Below are positions 41,875-49,641 of a stretch of 64,000 nucleotides of DNA, piece by piece. This DNA comes from an uncultured Hyphomonas sp. GTDB taxonomy: Bacteria; Pseudomonadota; Alphaproteobacteria; Caulobacterales; Hyphomonadaceae. The stretch's first letter is position 1. The number at the start of each line of letters is the position of its first letter. The notes under the pieces are model-generated. The model saw only the letters and a list, made by a program, of their open reading frames with translations, ran no database searches and had not been told where the DNA came from. The stretch spans positions 2,790,001-2,854,000 of the forward strand of contig NZ_OY776147.1 in assembly GCF_963675305.1 (NCBI RefSeq), given 5' to 3'. The translations under genes and the position numbers were made by a program.

Positions 41875-43049
41875 TCGGAGATCGCTTCGTCCATCACGCG
41901 CGTCGCTTCGCGGACGTTCTCGTCCGTGATCACCAGCGGCGGCGCGAGGCGCAGGACATTGTTGCCCGCGACACCGACCAGCAGGTTCTTGTCGCGGCAG
42001 ACACCCTGCAGGCTTTTCGGATCAGCCTTCATCTTCAGGCCGGTCAGCAGGCCCTTGCCGGTGACGGCTTCGACCTTGTCCGGGTGGCTGTCGGCGATGC
42101 TCTTCAGGCTTTGCGCCACCGTGCTGGAAACGCGGCGCACCTCGGCCAGGAAGTCCTCATCGGAGATGATGTCCCAGACGACATTGCCGACGGCCATGGC
42201 CAGCGGGTTGCCGCCATAGGTGGAGCCATGGCTGCCCGGCTGCATATGCTCGCCGCAGGCTTCGGTCGTCAGGCAGGCGCCGAACGGGAAACCGCCGCCA
42301 ATGCCCTTGGCCGAGCACAGAATGTCCGGCGCCGCGCCTTCGGCCCATTCATGGGCGAACAGCTTGCCGGTCCGGCCCATGCCGCACTGGACTTCGTCAT
42401 AGATCACCAGCACGCCGTGTTCGTCGCAAAGCTCGCGGAGGCCTTTCAGGCACTGTTCCGGCATGGCGCGAACGCCGCCTTCCCCCTGCACGGGCTCGAC
42501 CAGGACCGCTGCAGCAGTCGGGCGGGCCACAGCTTCTTTCAGGGCTTCGTGGTCACCCCATTCGAGATGCACGAAGCCAGGCAGCGCCGGGCCGAAGCCT
42601 TCGAGGTATTTCGGATTGCCACCGGCATTGATCGCACCGATGGAGCGGCCATGGAAAGCACCGGTGAAGGTGATGATGTCGATGCGGTCTTCATGGCCAT
42701 TGGCCCACTGATACTTGCGGGCCGACTTGATGGCGCATTCGATCGCTTCGGTGCCGGAGTTGGTGAAGAAGACGCGGTCAGCAAACGTGTCGCGGCAGAT
42801 CTTGTCGGCCAGCTCTTCCGCCCCGCGCACACGGAACATGTTCGATGTGTGCCACAGCTTGCCCGCCTGCTCGCGCAGGGCGTCCACCATGGCCGGGTGC
42901 GAATGGCCAAGCGCGTTGACCGCGATGCCGGCGATGAAGTCCAGATATCGCGTACCGTCTTCAGTGAAGAGGTAGACGCCCTCCCCTTTTTCAAAGACCT
43001 GCTCCGGCGGCCGGTAGACCGGCATGATATGCTGGCGGGGATCGCTCAT
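41862..43049 (-). CDS. argD: acetylornithine transaminase
   Basis: A 395-residue class III PLP aminotransferase for arginine (and possibly lysine) synthesis. Marks are FTNSGTEAIECAIKSAR, the PLP aspartate in VLVIYDEVQCGMGRTGKLFAHE, the Schiff-base lysine in ILCSAKGIGGGFPFGA and GSHGSTYGGNPLA. ATG 43049 gives the standard N-terminus HIMPVYRPPEQVFEKGEGVYLF. The S41 protease start overlaps its end by 13 nt, so the two are coupled. argF is a separate transcription unit in this window. Confidence 0.95.
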   Translation of the reverse strand: MSDPRQHIMPVYRPPEQVFEKGEGVYLFTEDGTRYLDFIAGIAVNALGHSHPAMVDALREQAGKLWHTSNMFRVRGAEELADKICRDTFADRVFFTNSGTEAIECAIKSARKYQWANGHEDRIDIITFTGAFHGRSIGAINAGGNPKYLEGFGPALPGFVHLEWGDHEALKEAVARPTAAAVLVEPVQGEGGVRAMPEQCLKGLRELCDEHGVLVIYDEVQCGMGRTGKLFAHEWAEGAAPDILCSAKGIGGGFPFGACLTTEACGEHMQPGSHGSTYGGNPLAMAVGNVVWDIISDEDFLAEVRRVSSTVAQSLKSIADSHPDKVEAVTGKGLLTGLKMKADPKSLQGVCRDKNLLVGVAGNNVLRLAPPLVITDENVREATRVMDEAISEWEI

Positions 43050-43197
43050 CTTTTGCCCTTCCGATGTCGCGAGGATTTCTCTCAGGGCGCCACGCATGAC
43101 GGGGGGCTGACCGGAAGTCAACACACCGCAGGCGGGGACATGTGACAGAGGCCACGATTCGCGCTTTAGTGCGGGCGAAGTGAATGGGAGTGAGAGG

Positions 43198-43611
43198 ATG
43201 AAACCGCTTGCTGGCCTGGCCGCCGGGCTTGGTCTGGTCGTGCTGCCCGCAGCCGCCCAGGACAGCCCCCAGCGTCTGTCTCCCCCGCTCAATGTGGTCC
43301 AGTCCCGCACCGCTGCACCAGCCGCGGACGGCTCTGAAATGACCCAGCGTCAAACCATGGTGATCGAGGAAGACGGCACTGTCCGCTTCCTGACGCCGGT
43401 CGAAGCGGCGGAGCTGTTCGTCTCCCCCGACCAGGCCAGCGCGGTCAATGTCGAGCTGGACCAGCCGGCCGACGCACCGGATTCGCTGAAGATCGAAGTC
43501 TCAGGCGCGGAAATCAGCGAAACGCACACACCCGATGGCCAGACACGCATCCTGCGGGTCATCCCCGAGGATGGCAGCCCGAGCTGGTTGATTACAATTA
43601 CAAAAGATTAA
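43198..43611 (+). CDS. exported hypothetical protein
   Basis: A 137-residue secreted protein: signal peptide KPLAGLAAGLGLVVLPAAAQ, cleaved after AAA or AAQ. The mature part is acidic and soluble, with MTQRQTMVIEEDGTVRFLTPVEAAELFVS and a closing RILRVIPEDGSPSWLITITKD that looks like beta strands. ATG 43198 is preferred; GGGAG lies seven bases upstream. A GTG at 43180 is possible. I do not recognise the family. Divergent from argD. Confidence 0.65.
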   Translation: MKPLAGLAAGLGLVVLPAAAQDSPQRLSPPLNVVQSRTAAPAADGSEMTQRQTMVIEEDGTVRFLTPVEAAELFVSPDQASAVNVELDQPADAPDSLKIEVSGAEISETHTPDGQTRILRVIPEDGSPSWLITITKD

Positions 43612-43631
43612 TCGAAAAACGATAATAGTAC

Positions 43632-43660
43632 TTGACGATAAACGATAAGTGCTTATTGTT
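43632..43660 (+). promoter_or_regulatory. promoter with ACGATAA repeats and overlapping palindrome
   Basis: TTGACG (43632-43637) and TATTGT (43654-43659) are 16 bp apart on the plus strand. ACGATAA occurs three times, at 43619, 43635 and 43642, the last two head to tail. AACGATAAG and CTTATTGTT (43641-43660) form an inverted repeat with one mismatch overlying the -10. This looks like a regulator site on a promoter whose product is not clear. Confidence 0.45.
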
Positions 43661-43664
43661 ATTC

Positions 43665-43772
43665 ATGAAGCCGGGCGGGACGGATGTGATGTCCAAACGC
43701 CCCCTACCTCACCTGAGCCGTTGCTTCGGACTGCCCGGTTTCCACACCCCTGATTTCCTGATTACCCCCTGA
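43665..43772 (+). CDS. possible 35-residue leaderless peptide
   Basis: A short frame MKPGGTDVMSKRPLPHLSRC...FLITP beginning where a transcript from the 43632/43654 promoter would start. There is no ribosome site before the first ATG; the internal ATG at 43689 has a purine-rich GGGACGG region upstream. No family resemblance. It could equally be a noncoding transcript, ending near the hairpin at 43780. Confidence 0.25.
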   Translation: MKPGGTDVMSKRPLPHLSRCFGLPGFHTPDFLITP

Positions 43773-43779
43773 ACGGAAA

Positions 43780-43806
43780 GAGGCGCAGACCCTTGGTCCG
43801 CGCCTC
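43780..43806 (-). terminator. hisG operon terminator hairpin
   Basis: GAGGCGC (43780-43786) pairs with GCGCCTC (43800-43806), with an inner GACC/GGTC pair. On the minus strand it lies about 80 nt past the hisG stop and is followed by TTTCC. It could also close a plus-strand transcript from the promoter at 43632. Confidence 0.55.
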
Positions 43807-43884
43807 CCACCGTTTGCAGCGTTTCCTCCCAGAAACTTGCTGGGACATAAGGCCGCGCTTTTGCGGATGTGTCAAGAATGTGTC

Positions 43885-44607
43885 CTAGATTTTTTCTATT
43901 AATTCCTTGGGTTTAATTGCTGCACCTGCGAACAAAACCTCAAGACTGGCCTTCGCTTCAGGTGACCATACGGCACCCGGCGACACGGCAAAGACGGCCT
44001 CACTTTTCAGGATCAGCCCGTCCGACAGGATTTTCAGCCCGTTGGCTTTCAACGTCGCCCCGGTGGAGGTGATGTCGACAATCACATCGGCCGAACCTGT
44101 CGTTGGGGCAGCTTCCGTGGCCCCAGCGCTCTCGACGAGCCGGTATTCCCCGACAGACCGGGCCGCGAAGAAGCGGCGCGTGAGGCGCATATATTTCGTC
44201 GCGACCCGCAGGCGGCGATGGTGCGCCTTGCGGAACGCCGCCCCAGCCGCTTCCAGGTCCGACATCGTGTCCACATCGACCCAGGCCTGCGGCACGGCGA
44301 CGATCACATCCGCCCCGCCAAAGCCCAGCCGTTTCACCACTTCGAAATCGCTCTCCCCGACGGGGGCGAGGTCATGCAGCAGATCTTCACCGGTGACCCC
44401 GGCATGCAGGCTGCCATCGACGAGGCCCTGTGCAATCTCCCGCGCGGACAGTAGCCGCATCTCGACATCGCCCAGGCCTTCGATTTCCGCCTGATAGCCG
44501 CGTTCGCCGCCAATCTGGGTAACCGGGAAGCCGGCCGATGCCAGCCAGGCTTCAGACTTTTCCTTCAGCCGCCCCTTGGACGGGATCGCCAGTGACAGAC
44601 GGGTCAT
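43885..44607 (-). CDS. hisG: ATP phosphoribosyltransferase catalytic subunit, short form
   Basis: A 240-residue short-form HisG, the first enzyme of histidine biosynthesis. It lacks the C-terminal regulatory domain and therefore needs HisZ. Marks are LAIPSKGRLKE at the start, the phosphoribosyl-binding DVIVDITSTGATLKANGL near residue 170-190, and ATKYMRLTRRFF. Its start overlaps the hisZ stop by ATGA. The last gene of the hisS-hisZ-hisG operon; a hairpin lies downstream. Confidence 0.96.
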   Translation of the reverse strand: MTRLSLAIPSKGRLKEKSEAWLASAGFPVTQIGGERGYQAEIEGLGDVEMRLLSAREIAQGLVDGSLHAGVTGEDLLHDLAPVGESDFEVVKRLGFGGADVIVAVPQAWVDVDTMSDLEAAGAAFRKAHHRRLRVATKYMRLTRRFFAARSVGEYRLVESAGATEAAPTTGSADVIVDITSTGATLKANGLKILSDGLILKSEAVFAVSPGAVWSPEAKASLEVLFAGAAIKPKELIEKI

Positions 44608-45734
44608 GCACCCCTCCTTTTTGCACGCAGCACACGGTCGGGCCGGACCACGCCGCCGATCGCGGTTGCATCCGCCTTGCCGTTCGAGAGCCCGGAAACA
44701 AGGCCATCATAACGGCCGCCTGATGCAATCGGCTGGCTCTCTGCGAGGTTGGCGCCCAGCGTCTCGAACAGGAAGCCATCATAATAGGTGAAGCGCCGCC
44801 CGAAGCCGGAACGGAACCGGCAGATGGCTTTCACTTCCGGCAGCAATTCGCGGATCAGTTCCATTCGCCGGGCGACACGGTCGATCGCACTTGAGGTGCG
44901 TGACAGGCTGTATTTTACAGCGATTGCGTCCAGCTGGTCTGCTGCTTCAGCTGCCGTGCAGTTGACCGCCGCCAGCGCACCGATCACTTCACGCACCTTG
45001 TCCGGCACACCGCCGGCCGCCAGCGCCGCCGCCCGCGCGCGCAGGCCCGCAATGATTTCCGGAACGCTCCGTGTTCCGATCAGCGGAATGCCTCGCTCGG
45101 CCAGCGCCGCGCGGAAGGCCGTTTCGGCTTCCTCCGGCGTCGCCGCTTCCAGCGTCGGCACAAGGTCTGCCTCGATCGGCGCGGGGGACGCTTCGACCAG
45201 CGCCCGCACGCCGCCTTCCTGGCGGAAGGCCCGCTTCAGCAGGTCCGCCGTCACCCGCGGCAGGCCGAGGGCATCGATGAAGGCCGGGAAGATGGCAAGG
45301 TCGCCCGTCGCGATCCCCGCCGGAACGACATCGCAGGCCCGGACGGCTTCATGCACCAGCGCGAAGGCCTCGGCATCTTCGGTGGGATCGGACTCCCGGC
45401 CGAAGCGCTCAAAGCCGACCTGGGTAAATTCCATCGGGTCGCCATCGGCCGCAGGCAGGCGGAACGCCTCGGCGGCATAGCAATACGCCTTGGGGCCATT
45501 GGTGCCACTGGCGAGCCGCTCGGCTTCCAGCCCAGCCACCGGCAGGGTCAGGTCCGGCCGCATGACCATTTCATTGCCGCGATGATCCGTGAACACGCAA
45601 AGCCGCGCGCGGACCGCTTCGCCCGACAGTTCCAGCGGAATGTCCGACGGCAGGATAAAGGCCGGATTCACCGGCTCGGCACCGGAGGCCTCGAACCGGG
45701 ACCGGGCCGCCTTCACCACAGCTGCATGTGTCAT
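44604..45734 (-). CDS. hisZ: ATP phosphoribosyltransferase regulatory subunit
   Basis: A 376-residue HisZ, a catalytically dead paralogue of histidyl-tRNA synthetase that forms a hetero-octamer with short HisG and confers histidine feedback control. Class II synthetase-like blocks are visible: VMRPDLTLPVAGLEAERL, FTQVGFERFGRESDP, and FGRRFTYYDGFLFETLG with SGGRYDGLVSGL near the end. It overlaps hisS upstream and hisG downstream by ATGA, so stoichiometry is translationally coupled. Confidence 0.95.
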   Translation of the reverse strand: MTHAAVVKAARSRFEASGAEPVNPAFILPSDIPLELSGEAVRARLCVFTDHRGNEMVMRPDLTLPVAGLEAERLASGTNGPKAYCYAAEAFRLPAADGDPMEFTQVGFERFGRESDPTEDAEAFALVHEAVRACDVVPAGIATGDLAIFPAFIDALGLPRVTADLLKRAFRQEGGVRALVEASPAPIEADLVPTLEAATPEEAETAFRAALAERGIPLIGTRSVPEIIAGLRARAAALAAGGVPDKVREVIGALAAVNCTAAEAADQLDAIAVKYSLSRTSSAIDRVARRMELIRELLPEVKAICRFRSGFGRRFTYYDGFLFETLGANLAESQPIASGGRYDGLVSGLSNGKADATAIGGVVRPDRVLRAKRRGA

Positions 45735-47215
45735 GCCTGGGCCTCGACGATGCGGCGGACTGCTTCAACCATGTCCGAGCGCGGCACTTCGATCTGGCCG
45801 GGGCGGGCTTCGCGGTATTCCTCATTGGACTTGATGGCCTTCGCTTTCAGCGCGCCCATTTCAAGATCCTTGATGGTGACCGTGCCCTTGGCGAGTTCAT
45901 CCTCACCCACCATGACCGCAACAGGGGAATTGCGCCGGTCGGCATATTTCATCTGTTTGCCCATATTGTTCGCCCCGCCCATATAGGCTTCGGCGCGCAG
46001 GCCCGCCTTGCGCAACTCCGCGGCAATGGACAGCGCGATGGCCGGATTGTCCCGGTCGAGATTGAGCACGACGACCGGGCCGTCGAGCTTCGCCGTTTCG
46101 CCCATGATCTGCATCGCGGCAGCAAGGCGTGAGATACCGATGGAAAAGCCCGTGGCCGGAACGCTTTGCCCGGTGAAACGCGCGACGAGATCGTCATAGC
46201 GTCCGCCGCCACCGATGGAGCCGATACGGTAGGTCTTGCCGTCTTCGCCGGTCACTTCGCGCAGCAGCTCTGCCTCATAGACAGGGCCAGTATAGTATTC
46301 GAGCCCGCGCACGACCGACGGGTCGATCAACACATCGCTTTCGGGCGCGCCAAGTCCTTCAAGGGCGCTGGCAATGGCTTCGAGTTCGGCGAGCCCGGCC
46401 TTGCCCTGCTCGCTGTCTCCCGCGGCTTTGGCGAGGTTGGCGAGCGTGGCTTCGCGCGTCCCGGCGCCGGCTTCCGCGAAGGCGAGGACGCGTTTGACCT
46501 CTTCAGGCCCGAGCCCTGCGCCTTTGGTATAGTCGCCGCTCTCATCAAGGCGCCCTTCCCCGAGCAGGTCGGCCACGCCGCCCGCACCGAGCCGATCGAG
46601 CTTGTCGAGCGCGCGCAGGATGGCGAGTCGCGTCTCCTGGCTCTCGGCGCCGACGGCGTCCAGCACGCCGTTCAGAAGCCGGCGCGTGTTCACCCGGATT
46701 GCAAACTCACCCGACTGCATGCCGACCGCCCGCAGCGCTTCGGCGCCCATGGCGATCATTTCCGCATCGGCATGGAAGCCCGGCGCCCCCACTGTATCGG
46801 CATCGCACTGCCAGAATTCCCGGAAGCGGCCGGGGCCCGGTTTCTCGTTGCGCCAGACTGGCCCGGCCGCATAGCGCCGGAACGGGCGGCCAAGGTCCTG
46901 GCCGGCTTCAGCGACAAAGCGGGCGAGCGGCGCTGTCAGGTCGTAACGCAGGGCGATCCATTGCTCGTCATCATCCTGCAGGGCGAACACGCCTTCATTC
47001 GGTCGGTCGGTATCGGGCAGGAACTTGCCAAGCGCGTCGACATACTCAAAGGCGCCGGTTTCGAGGTGCTCAAAGCCCCACTGGCGATAGACGCCGGTAA
47101 TGGTTTCCACGAGCCGTGCCTGTGCATGCAGGAGGCCCTCGCGCTTGTCGGGAAAGCCGCGCGGCTTGCGGGCAAGCTGCTTGCCGGAGAGAGGCTTGCT
47201 GTCTTTGTCACTCAT
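45731..47215 (-). CDS. hisS: histidine-tRNA ligase
   Basis: A 494-residue class II histidyl-tRNA synthetase. Motif 2 is GPVWRNEKPGPGRFREFWQCDAD, the histidine-specific loop is DPSVVRGLEYYTGPVYE, and motif 3 is in GGGGRYDDLVARF...PATGFSIGISRL. A C-terminal anticodon-binding domain follows (VVVLNLDRDNPAIAL...). It is slightly longer than typical bacterial HisS (~420-450) because of an insertion near residues 240-300. ATG 47215 is used. It heads an operon with hisZ and hisG and is preceded by a histidine-rich leader peptide. Confidence 0.96.
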   Translation of the reverse strand: MSDKDSKPLSGKQLARKPRGFPDKREGLLHAQARLVETITGVYRQWGFEHLETGAFEYVDALGKFLPDTDRPNEGVFALQDDDEQWIALRYDLTAPLARFVAEAGQDLGRPFRRYAAGPVWRNEKPGPGRFREFWQCDADTVGAPGFHADAEMIAMGAEALRAVGMQSGEFAIRVNTRRLLNGVLDAVGAESQETRLAILRALDKLDRLGAGGVADLLGEGRLDESGDYTKGAGLGPEEVKRVLAFAEAGAGTREATLANLAKAAGDSEQGKAGLAELEAIASALEGLGAPESDVLIDPSVVRGLEYYTGPVYEAELLREVTGEDGKTYRIGSIGGGGRYDDLVARFTGQSVPATGFSIGISRLAAAMQIMGETAKLDGPVVVLNLDRDNPAIALSIAAELRKAGLRAEAYMGGANNMGKQMKYADRRNSPVAVMVGEDELAKGTVTIKDLEMGALKAKAIKSNEEYREARPGQIEVPRSDMVEAVRRIVEAQA

Positions 47216-47257
47216 GGGTCGCTCTTGGTCCTGTTTGCGCACCGCATAGTCGGTGCT

Positions 47258-47376
47258 GGTCCGGATTGGAAGGCGACACGTCAACATCAGGCACGCCCCG
47301 GCTGTGGCCTGCCTCGTCTGGTCTGGTTCTTGGGGGAACACTTTAGCAGAGGCGCAGCCGGACCGGTTCGCGCCTC
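47258..47376 (-). promoter_or_regulatory. hisS attenuator/leader RNA region
   Basis: Between the leader peptide and hisS the minus-strand transcript can form exclusive pairings. GCGCCTC and GAGGCGC (47370-47376 with 47349-47355) make a perfect 7-bp stem. GGTCCGG inside its loop (47358-47364) can instead pair with CCGGACC at 47258-47264. This is the arrangement expected for attenuation, but no strong U-tract terminator is visible, so the exact mechanism (transcriptional or translational) is open. Confidence 0.5.
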
Positions 47377-47385
47377 ATCGGCGCG

Positions 47386-47424
47386 TCACGAATGGTGATG
47401 ATGGTGGTGCAGTGCTGTGTTCAT
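47386..47424 (-). CDS. hisL: histidine leader peptide
   Basis: A 12-codon frame reading MNTALHHHHHHS then TGA: six consecutive histidine codons (CAC CAC CAT CAT CAC CAT). It lies 171 nt upstream of hisS on the same strand, followed by self-complementary RNA. Ribosome stalling at the histidines when charged tRNA-His is scarce would switch the downstream structure, the classical his-operon attenuation logic. The promoter -10 lies about 11 bases before the ATG, so translation is probably leaderless. E. coli HisL similarly has seven histidines. Confidence 0.85.
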   Translation of the reverse strand: MNTALHHHHHHS

Positions 47425-47434
47425 TACGAAAAGG

Positions 47435-47463
47435 CCGATACGGGGGCGGCCCGGCAAAGTCAA
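47435..47463 (-). promoter_or_regulatory. promoter of hisL-hisS-hisZ-hisG
   Basis: On the minus strand TTGACT (47458-47463) and TATCGG (47435-47440) are 17 bp apart. Predicted transcription start is near 47428, only a few bases before the leader-peptide ATG at 47424. Confidence 0.6.
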
Positions 47464-47471
47464 CCGAAAGC

Positions 47472-47945
47472 TCAGGCGCCTTCGGTCTGACGCGTAAACG
47501 GCTTTTGCTGCCCGTCCCGGCGCTCGATCACCTTGAAAATGCCCGTGCCCCGCATCAGCAGCTTGTCGCCTGCCCAGATCTTGCCTTCGACGGTGAAGAC
47601 ATCGTCCTGCCGGCCGATCACATGGCCCTTGCCTTCGACGAAGCTGCCCATGCTGGCGCCGGAGAGGAAGTCGCACATCAGGCGGACGGTCACCCACCAG
47701 GTGTCGTCGTCCTTCTCCACCGCCGCGCCCCAGGCCATGTCGGCAAAGGTCATCAGCATGCCGCCATGGGCGTTCATCATGCCGTTGGTATGGTGCTCCT
47801 CGACGCGGAAGGCGCGGGTCAGGCCCGTCTCGTCGCGCTTCTCGAACAGCGGGCCGACCTGGCGGCCGAAGCCCCGGTGCCAGGGCAGCATCTGGTAGCC
47901 TTCCGGCAGGTCGAATGTCTGGTTGCGTGAAAGATCGTCAGTCAT
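47472..47945 (-). CDS. PaaI-type hotdog thioesterase
   Basis: A 157-residue single hotdog-fold protein. The PaaI pattern is NAHGGMLMTFADMAWGAAVE (residues ~58-77), with TVRLMCDFLSGASMGSFVEGKGHVI and VEGKIWAGDKLLMRGTGIFKVI as the later strands. It should hydrolyse acyl-CoA thioesters in the cytoplasm; the acyl group is unknown. It ends just before the hisL promoter on the same strand. Confidence 0.9.
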   Translation of the reverse strand: MTDDLSRNQTFDLPEGYQMLPWHRGFGRQVGPLFEKRDETGLTRAFRVEEHHTNGMMNAHGGMLMTFADMAWGAAVEKDDDTWWVTVRLMCDFLSGASMGSFVEGKGHVIGRQDDVFTVEGKIWAGDKLLMRGTGIFKVIERRDGQQKPFTRQTEGA

Positions 47946-48016
47946 GGCGCCCGCTTAACGCTGTCCGGCGCGATTTGCCAGCCCTCTCCCGACGCAGGGT
48001 CCTAACGCAGGGCCGA

Positions 48017-48649
48017 CTACACCGCCAGGGAGATAAGATTGATGAACAAGTGCGCCATGATCGGCAGGAACAGCCCGCCGCTGGCCACGCGCAACAGGCC
48101 GAGCACGAGGCCATAGACGAGCACCATCAGAATGCCGATCCAGCCATACTGGAAATGTTGGAGCGCAAAGATCACCGCCGCCAGGCCCGAAGCGTTCAGC
48201 GGCGTCCAGCCCCGTTCCAGCAGCACGCCCATGAACAGGCCGCGATAGATGAATTCTTCCGCAAAAGGCGCGACCAGCACGATGGTGAACAGGAGTTCGG
48301 CGCGAGACGCGGCATGCAACTGGCTGACGAAGCTCTCGCTGACACTCAACCCCTGTGATCCGAACACCGCCGCCAGCAGGCCTGAGAGGAACGTCGTCAG
48401 GGCCACGGTCACCATGGCGGCTGCCGCTGCGATGCCAACGACGACCAGGTTCATGTCGCCCGGTTCCGCCACTTCCCAGGCCACACCGCGCATGTTCAGA
48501 TAGGCATAGATCACCATCACGGTCAGCACATTGGCGAGGCCTGCGAGGGTGATGAGCGAGATGCCCGGCATCAGGCTGTTGACCAGAATGGCCGGCACGA
48601 TGACCAGGAACTGATAGGCGACGGCCACAAAAACCGCCGTCCAGATCAT
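48017..48649 (-). CDS. CPBP family intramembrane metalloprotease
   Basis: A 210-residue polytopic protein of the CPBP (Abi/CAAX protease) family. The active-site motif EEFIYRG is at about residues 129-135 (VAPFAEEFIYRGLFMG), followed by IFALQHFQYG and a final MAHLFINL with the metal-binding histidines. The family includes glutamic-type intramembrane proteases and bacteriocin-immunity proteins; no peptide gene is nearby. ATG 48649 is chosen (AGG upstream); a TTG at 48766 would add 39 non-hydrophobic residues. Confidence 0.88.
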   Translation of the reverse strand: MIWTAVFVAVAYQFLVIVPAILVNSLMPGISLITLAGLANVLTVMVIYAYLNMRGVAWEVAEPGDMNLVVVGIAAAAAMVTVALTTFLSGLLAAVFGSQGLSVSESFVSQLHAASRAELLFTIVLVAPFAEEFIYRGLFMGVLLERGWTPLNASGLAAVIFALQHFQYGWIGILMVLVYGLVLGLLRVASGGLFLPIMAHLFINLISLAV

Positions 48650-48815
48650 CGAGCGAAGCCTGGTCAATTGTGTCGCCCGTCCCTGCTGAAGGCCAAGAAG
48701 TCCGGAATCCGTAGAACTCCCGGCCGGGCGGATCAAGCATTCCCGGAACACAATTGCGCCAGACAAGCGGAAACCGCCGGCGCGAACCGGCGGCTTCTGA
48801 AATTGTTGAGGTGCC

Positions 48816-49304
48816 CTATTCGCGGAAGTTCAGTTCCTGCAGCAGGCTGGTGCCGGTGATTTCCCGGAATTCTGCCCGGTCGGCATTTTCCGAGGCAAGC
48901 TGTTCGGTCGTGGCCTCGGCCCATTCCCGGAAGGCATCATATTGCGCTTCGGATTCCGGACCGCTCGGGATCTTCTCCATGATGGTCACGAGATAAAGGT
49001 CCGGCTCGCCAGCCCGGTTATAGTAATTGCCGAAGACCATATAGTCCTTGATCCAACCCTGCGATTTGGCGAACTCCTGCGAGGCGCGCCAGCGGTCTGC
49101 CAGATGGTTGGCATAGTAAAGGCCGCCGCCGGGCTTGATGTCGACGCCAGTGATTTCCCAGAAGTCGCCGCTGACCAGCGGATATCCGTCATCGGCCGGA
49201 GCGGCTTCAGCTGCCGGCTCCTGCGCGGTCGCGCTGGTGATACAGCCGGCCAGCACGACGGTGAGCGCCACGCCGGAGATTCTCAGTGATTGGATCAAAC
49301 GCAT
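48816..49304 (-). CDS. lipoprotein, unknown
   Basis: A 162-residue lipoprotein. The lipobox is VLAGC (C20) after the hydrophobic SGVALTVVLAG. The mature part includes WEITGVDIKPGGGLYYANHLADRWRASQEFAKSQGWIKDYMVFGNYYNRAGEPDLYLVTIME, a possible ferredoxin-like alpha/beta domain, and ends ITGTSLLQELNFRE. GGGAGG before ATG 49304 is a strong ribosome site. Family not recognised. A perfect 8-bp inverted repeat 28 bases upstream suggests repressor control. Confidence 0.7.
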   Translation of the reverse strand: MRLIQSLRISGVALTVVLAGCITSATAQEPAAEAAPADDGYPLVSGDFWEITGVDIKPGGGLYYANHLADRWRASQEFAKSQGWIKDYMVFGNYYNRAGEPDLYLVTIMEKIPSGPESEAQYDAFREWAEATTEQLASENADRAEFREITGTSLLQELNFRE

Positions 49305-49331
49305 TATTTCCTCCCTCATTTCTTATTCGAT

Positions 49332-49353
49332 ATAGTTAACACAAATTAACTAT
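49332..49353. promoter_or_regulatory. operator-like inverted repeat
   Basis: ATAGTTAA (49332-49339) and TTAACTAT (49346-49353) are perfect complements with a 6-base spacer, 28 bases upstream of the lipoprotein start. The size and spacing suit a TetR-family operator; the TTAA-N6-TTAA core also resembles a CtrA box with one base missing. Confidence 0.55.
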
Positions 49354-49448
49354 TTCTCCTATCGCTTGTTTTTTGGGATGATTTTCGCGTCTTTCCTTTC
49401 AACCTGAAAAATAATTCGAACCTTAGATACAGGTCCGCTCAAGCCCGC

Positions 49449-49628
49449 CTAAAGCTCGATCATGTCGAAGTCGGATTTCGGCGTGCCGCACAGCGGGCAG
49501 ACCCAGTCGTCCGGAATGTCGGCCCAACGCGTTCCGGCCGCCAGCCCCTCGCCCGGATCCCCGTGCTCTTCTTCATAGATGTAGCCGCAGGTACGGCACT
49601 GCCAGACCTTGTAGGGCGCGTCGCTCAT
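49449..49628 (-). CDS. rubredoxin
   Basis: A 59-residue one-iron electron carrier. The two iron-binding knuckles are CRTCG (C11, C14) and CPLCG (C44, C47), with YIYEEEHGDPGEGLAAGTRWADIPDDW between them, the standard rubredoxin core. It starts 13 nt after the TetR gene stop, so the two are cotranscribed. Rubredoxins pass electrons to alkane hydroxylases and occasionally other oxygenases; the divergent P450 gene makes it a candidate, but unproven, redox partner. Confidence 0.95.
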   Translation of the reverse strand: MSDAPYKVWQCRTCGYIYEEEHGDPGEGLAAGTRWADIPDDWVCPLCGTPKSDFDMIEL

Positions 49629-49641
49629 TGCTTCTTCCTCC

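Noticed and set aside
40654..43145. Long open frames of 400-500 codons on the plus strand opposite the S41 protease and argD
   Set aside because: They are the complementary shadow of high-GC coding sequence with no ribosome site, no domain resemblance and repetitive Arg/Pro/His composition. The minus-strand genes have clear catalytic motifs.
46166..47398. A 410-codon plus-strand frame opposite hisS
   Set aside because: Composition is that of an antisense shadow; hisS on the other strand has all synthetase motifs and a leader peptide in front.
47386..47424. Treating the six-histidine run as a cloning His-tag or vector contamination
   Set aside because: It is embedded in continuous genomic sequence upstream of hisS with a promoter, mixed CAC/CAT codons and attenuator-like pairings, which fits a leader peptide.
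48650..48766. TTG start at 48766 for the CPBP protease
   Set aside because: It would add 39 residues of non-hydrophobic, charged sequence before the first helix; ATG 48649 is preceded by AGG.
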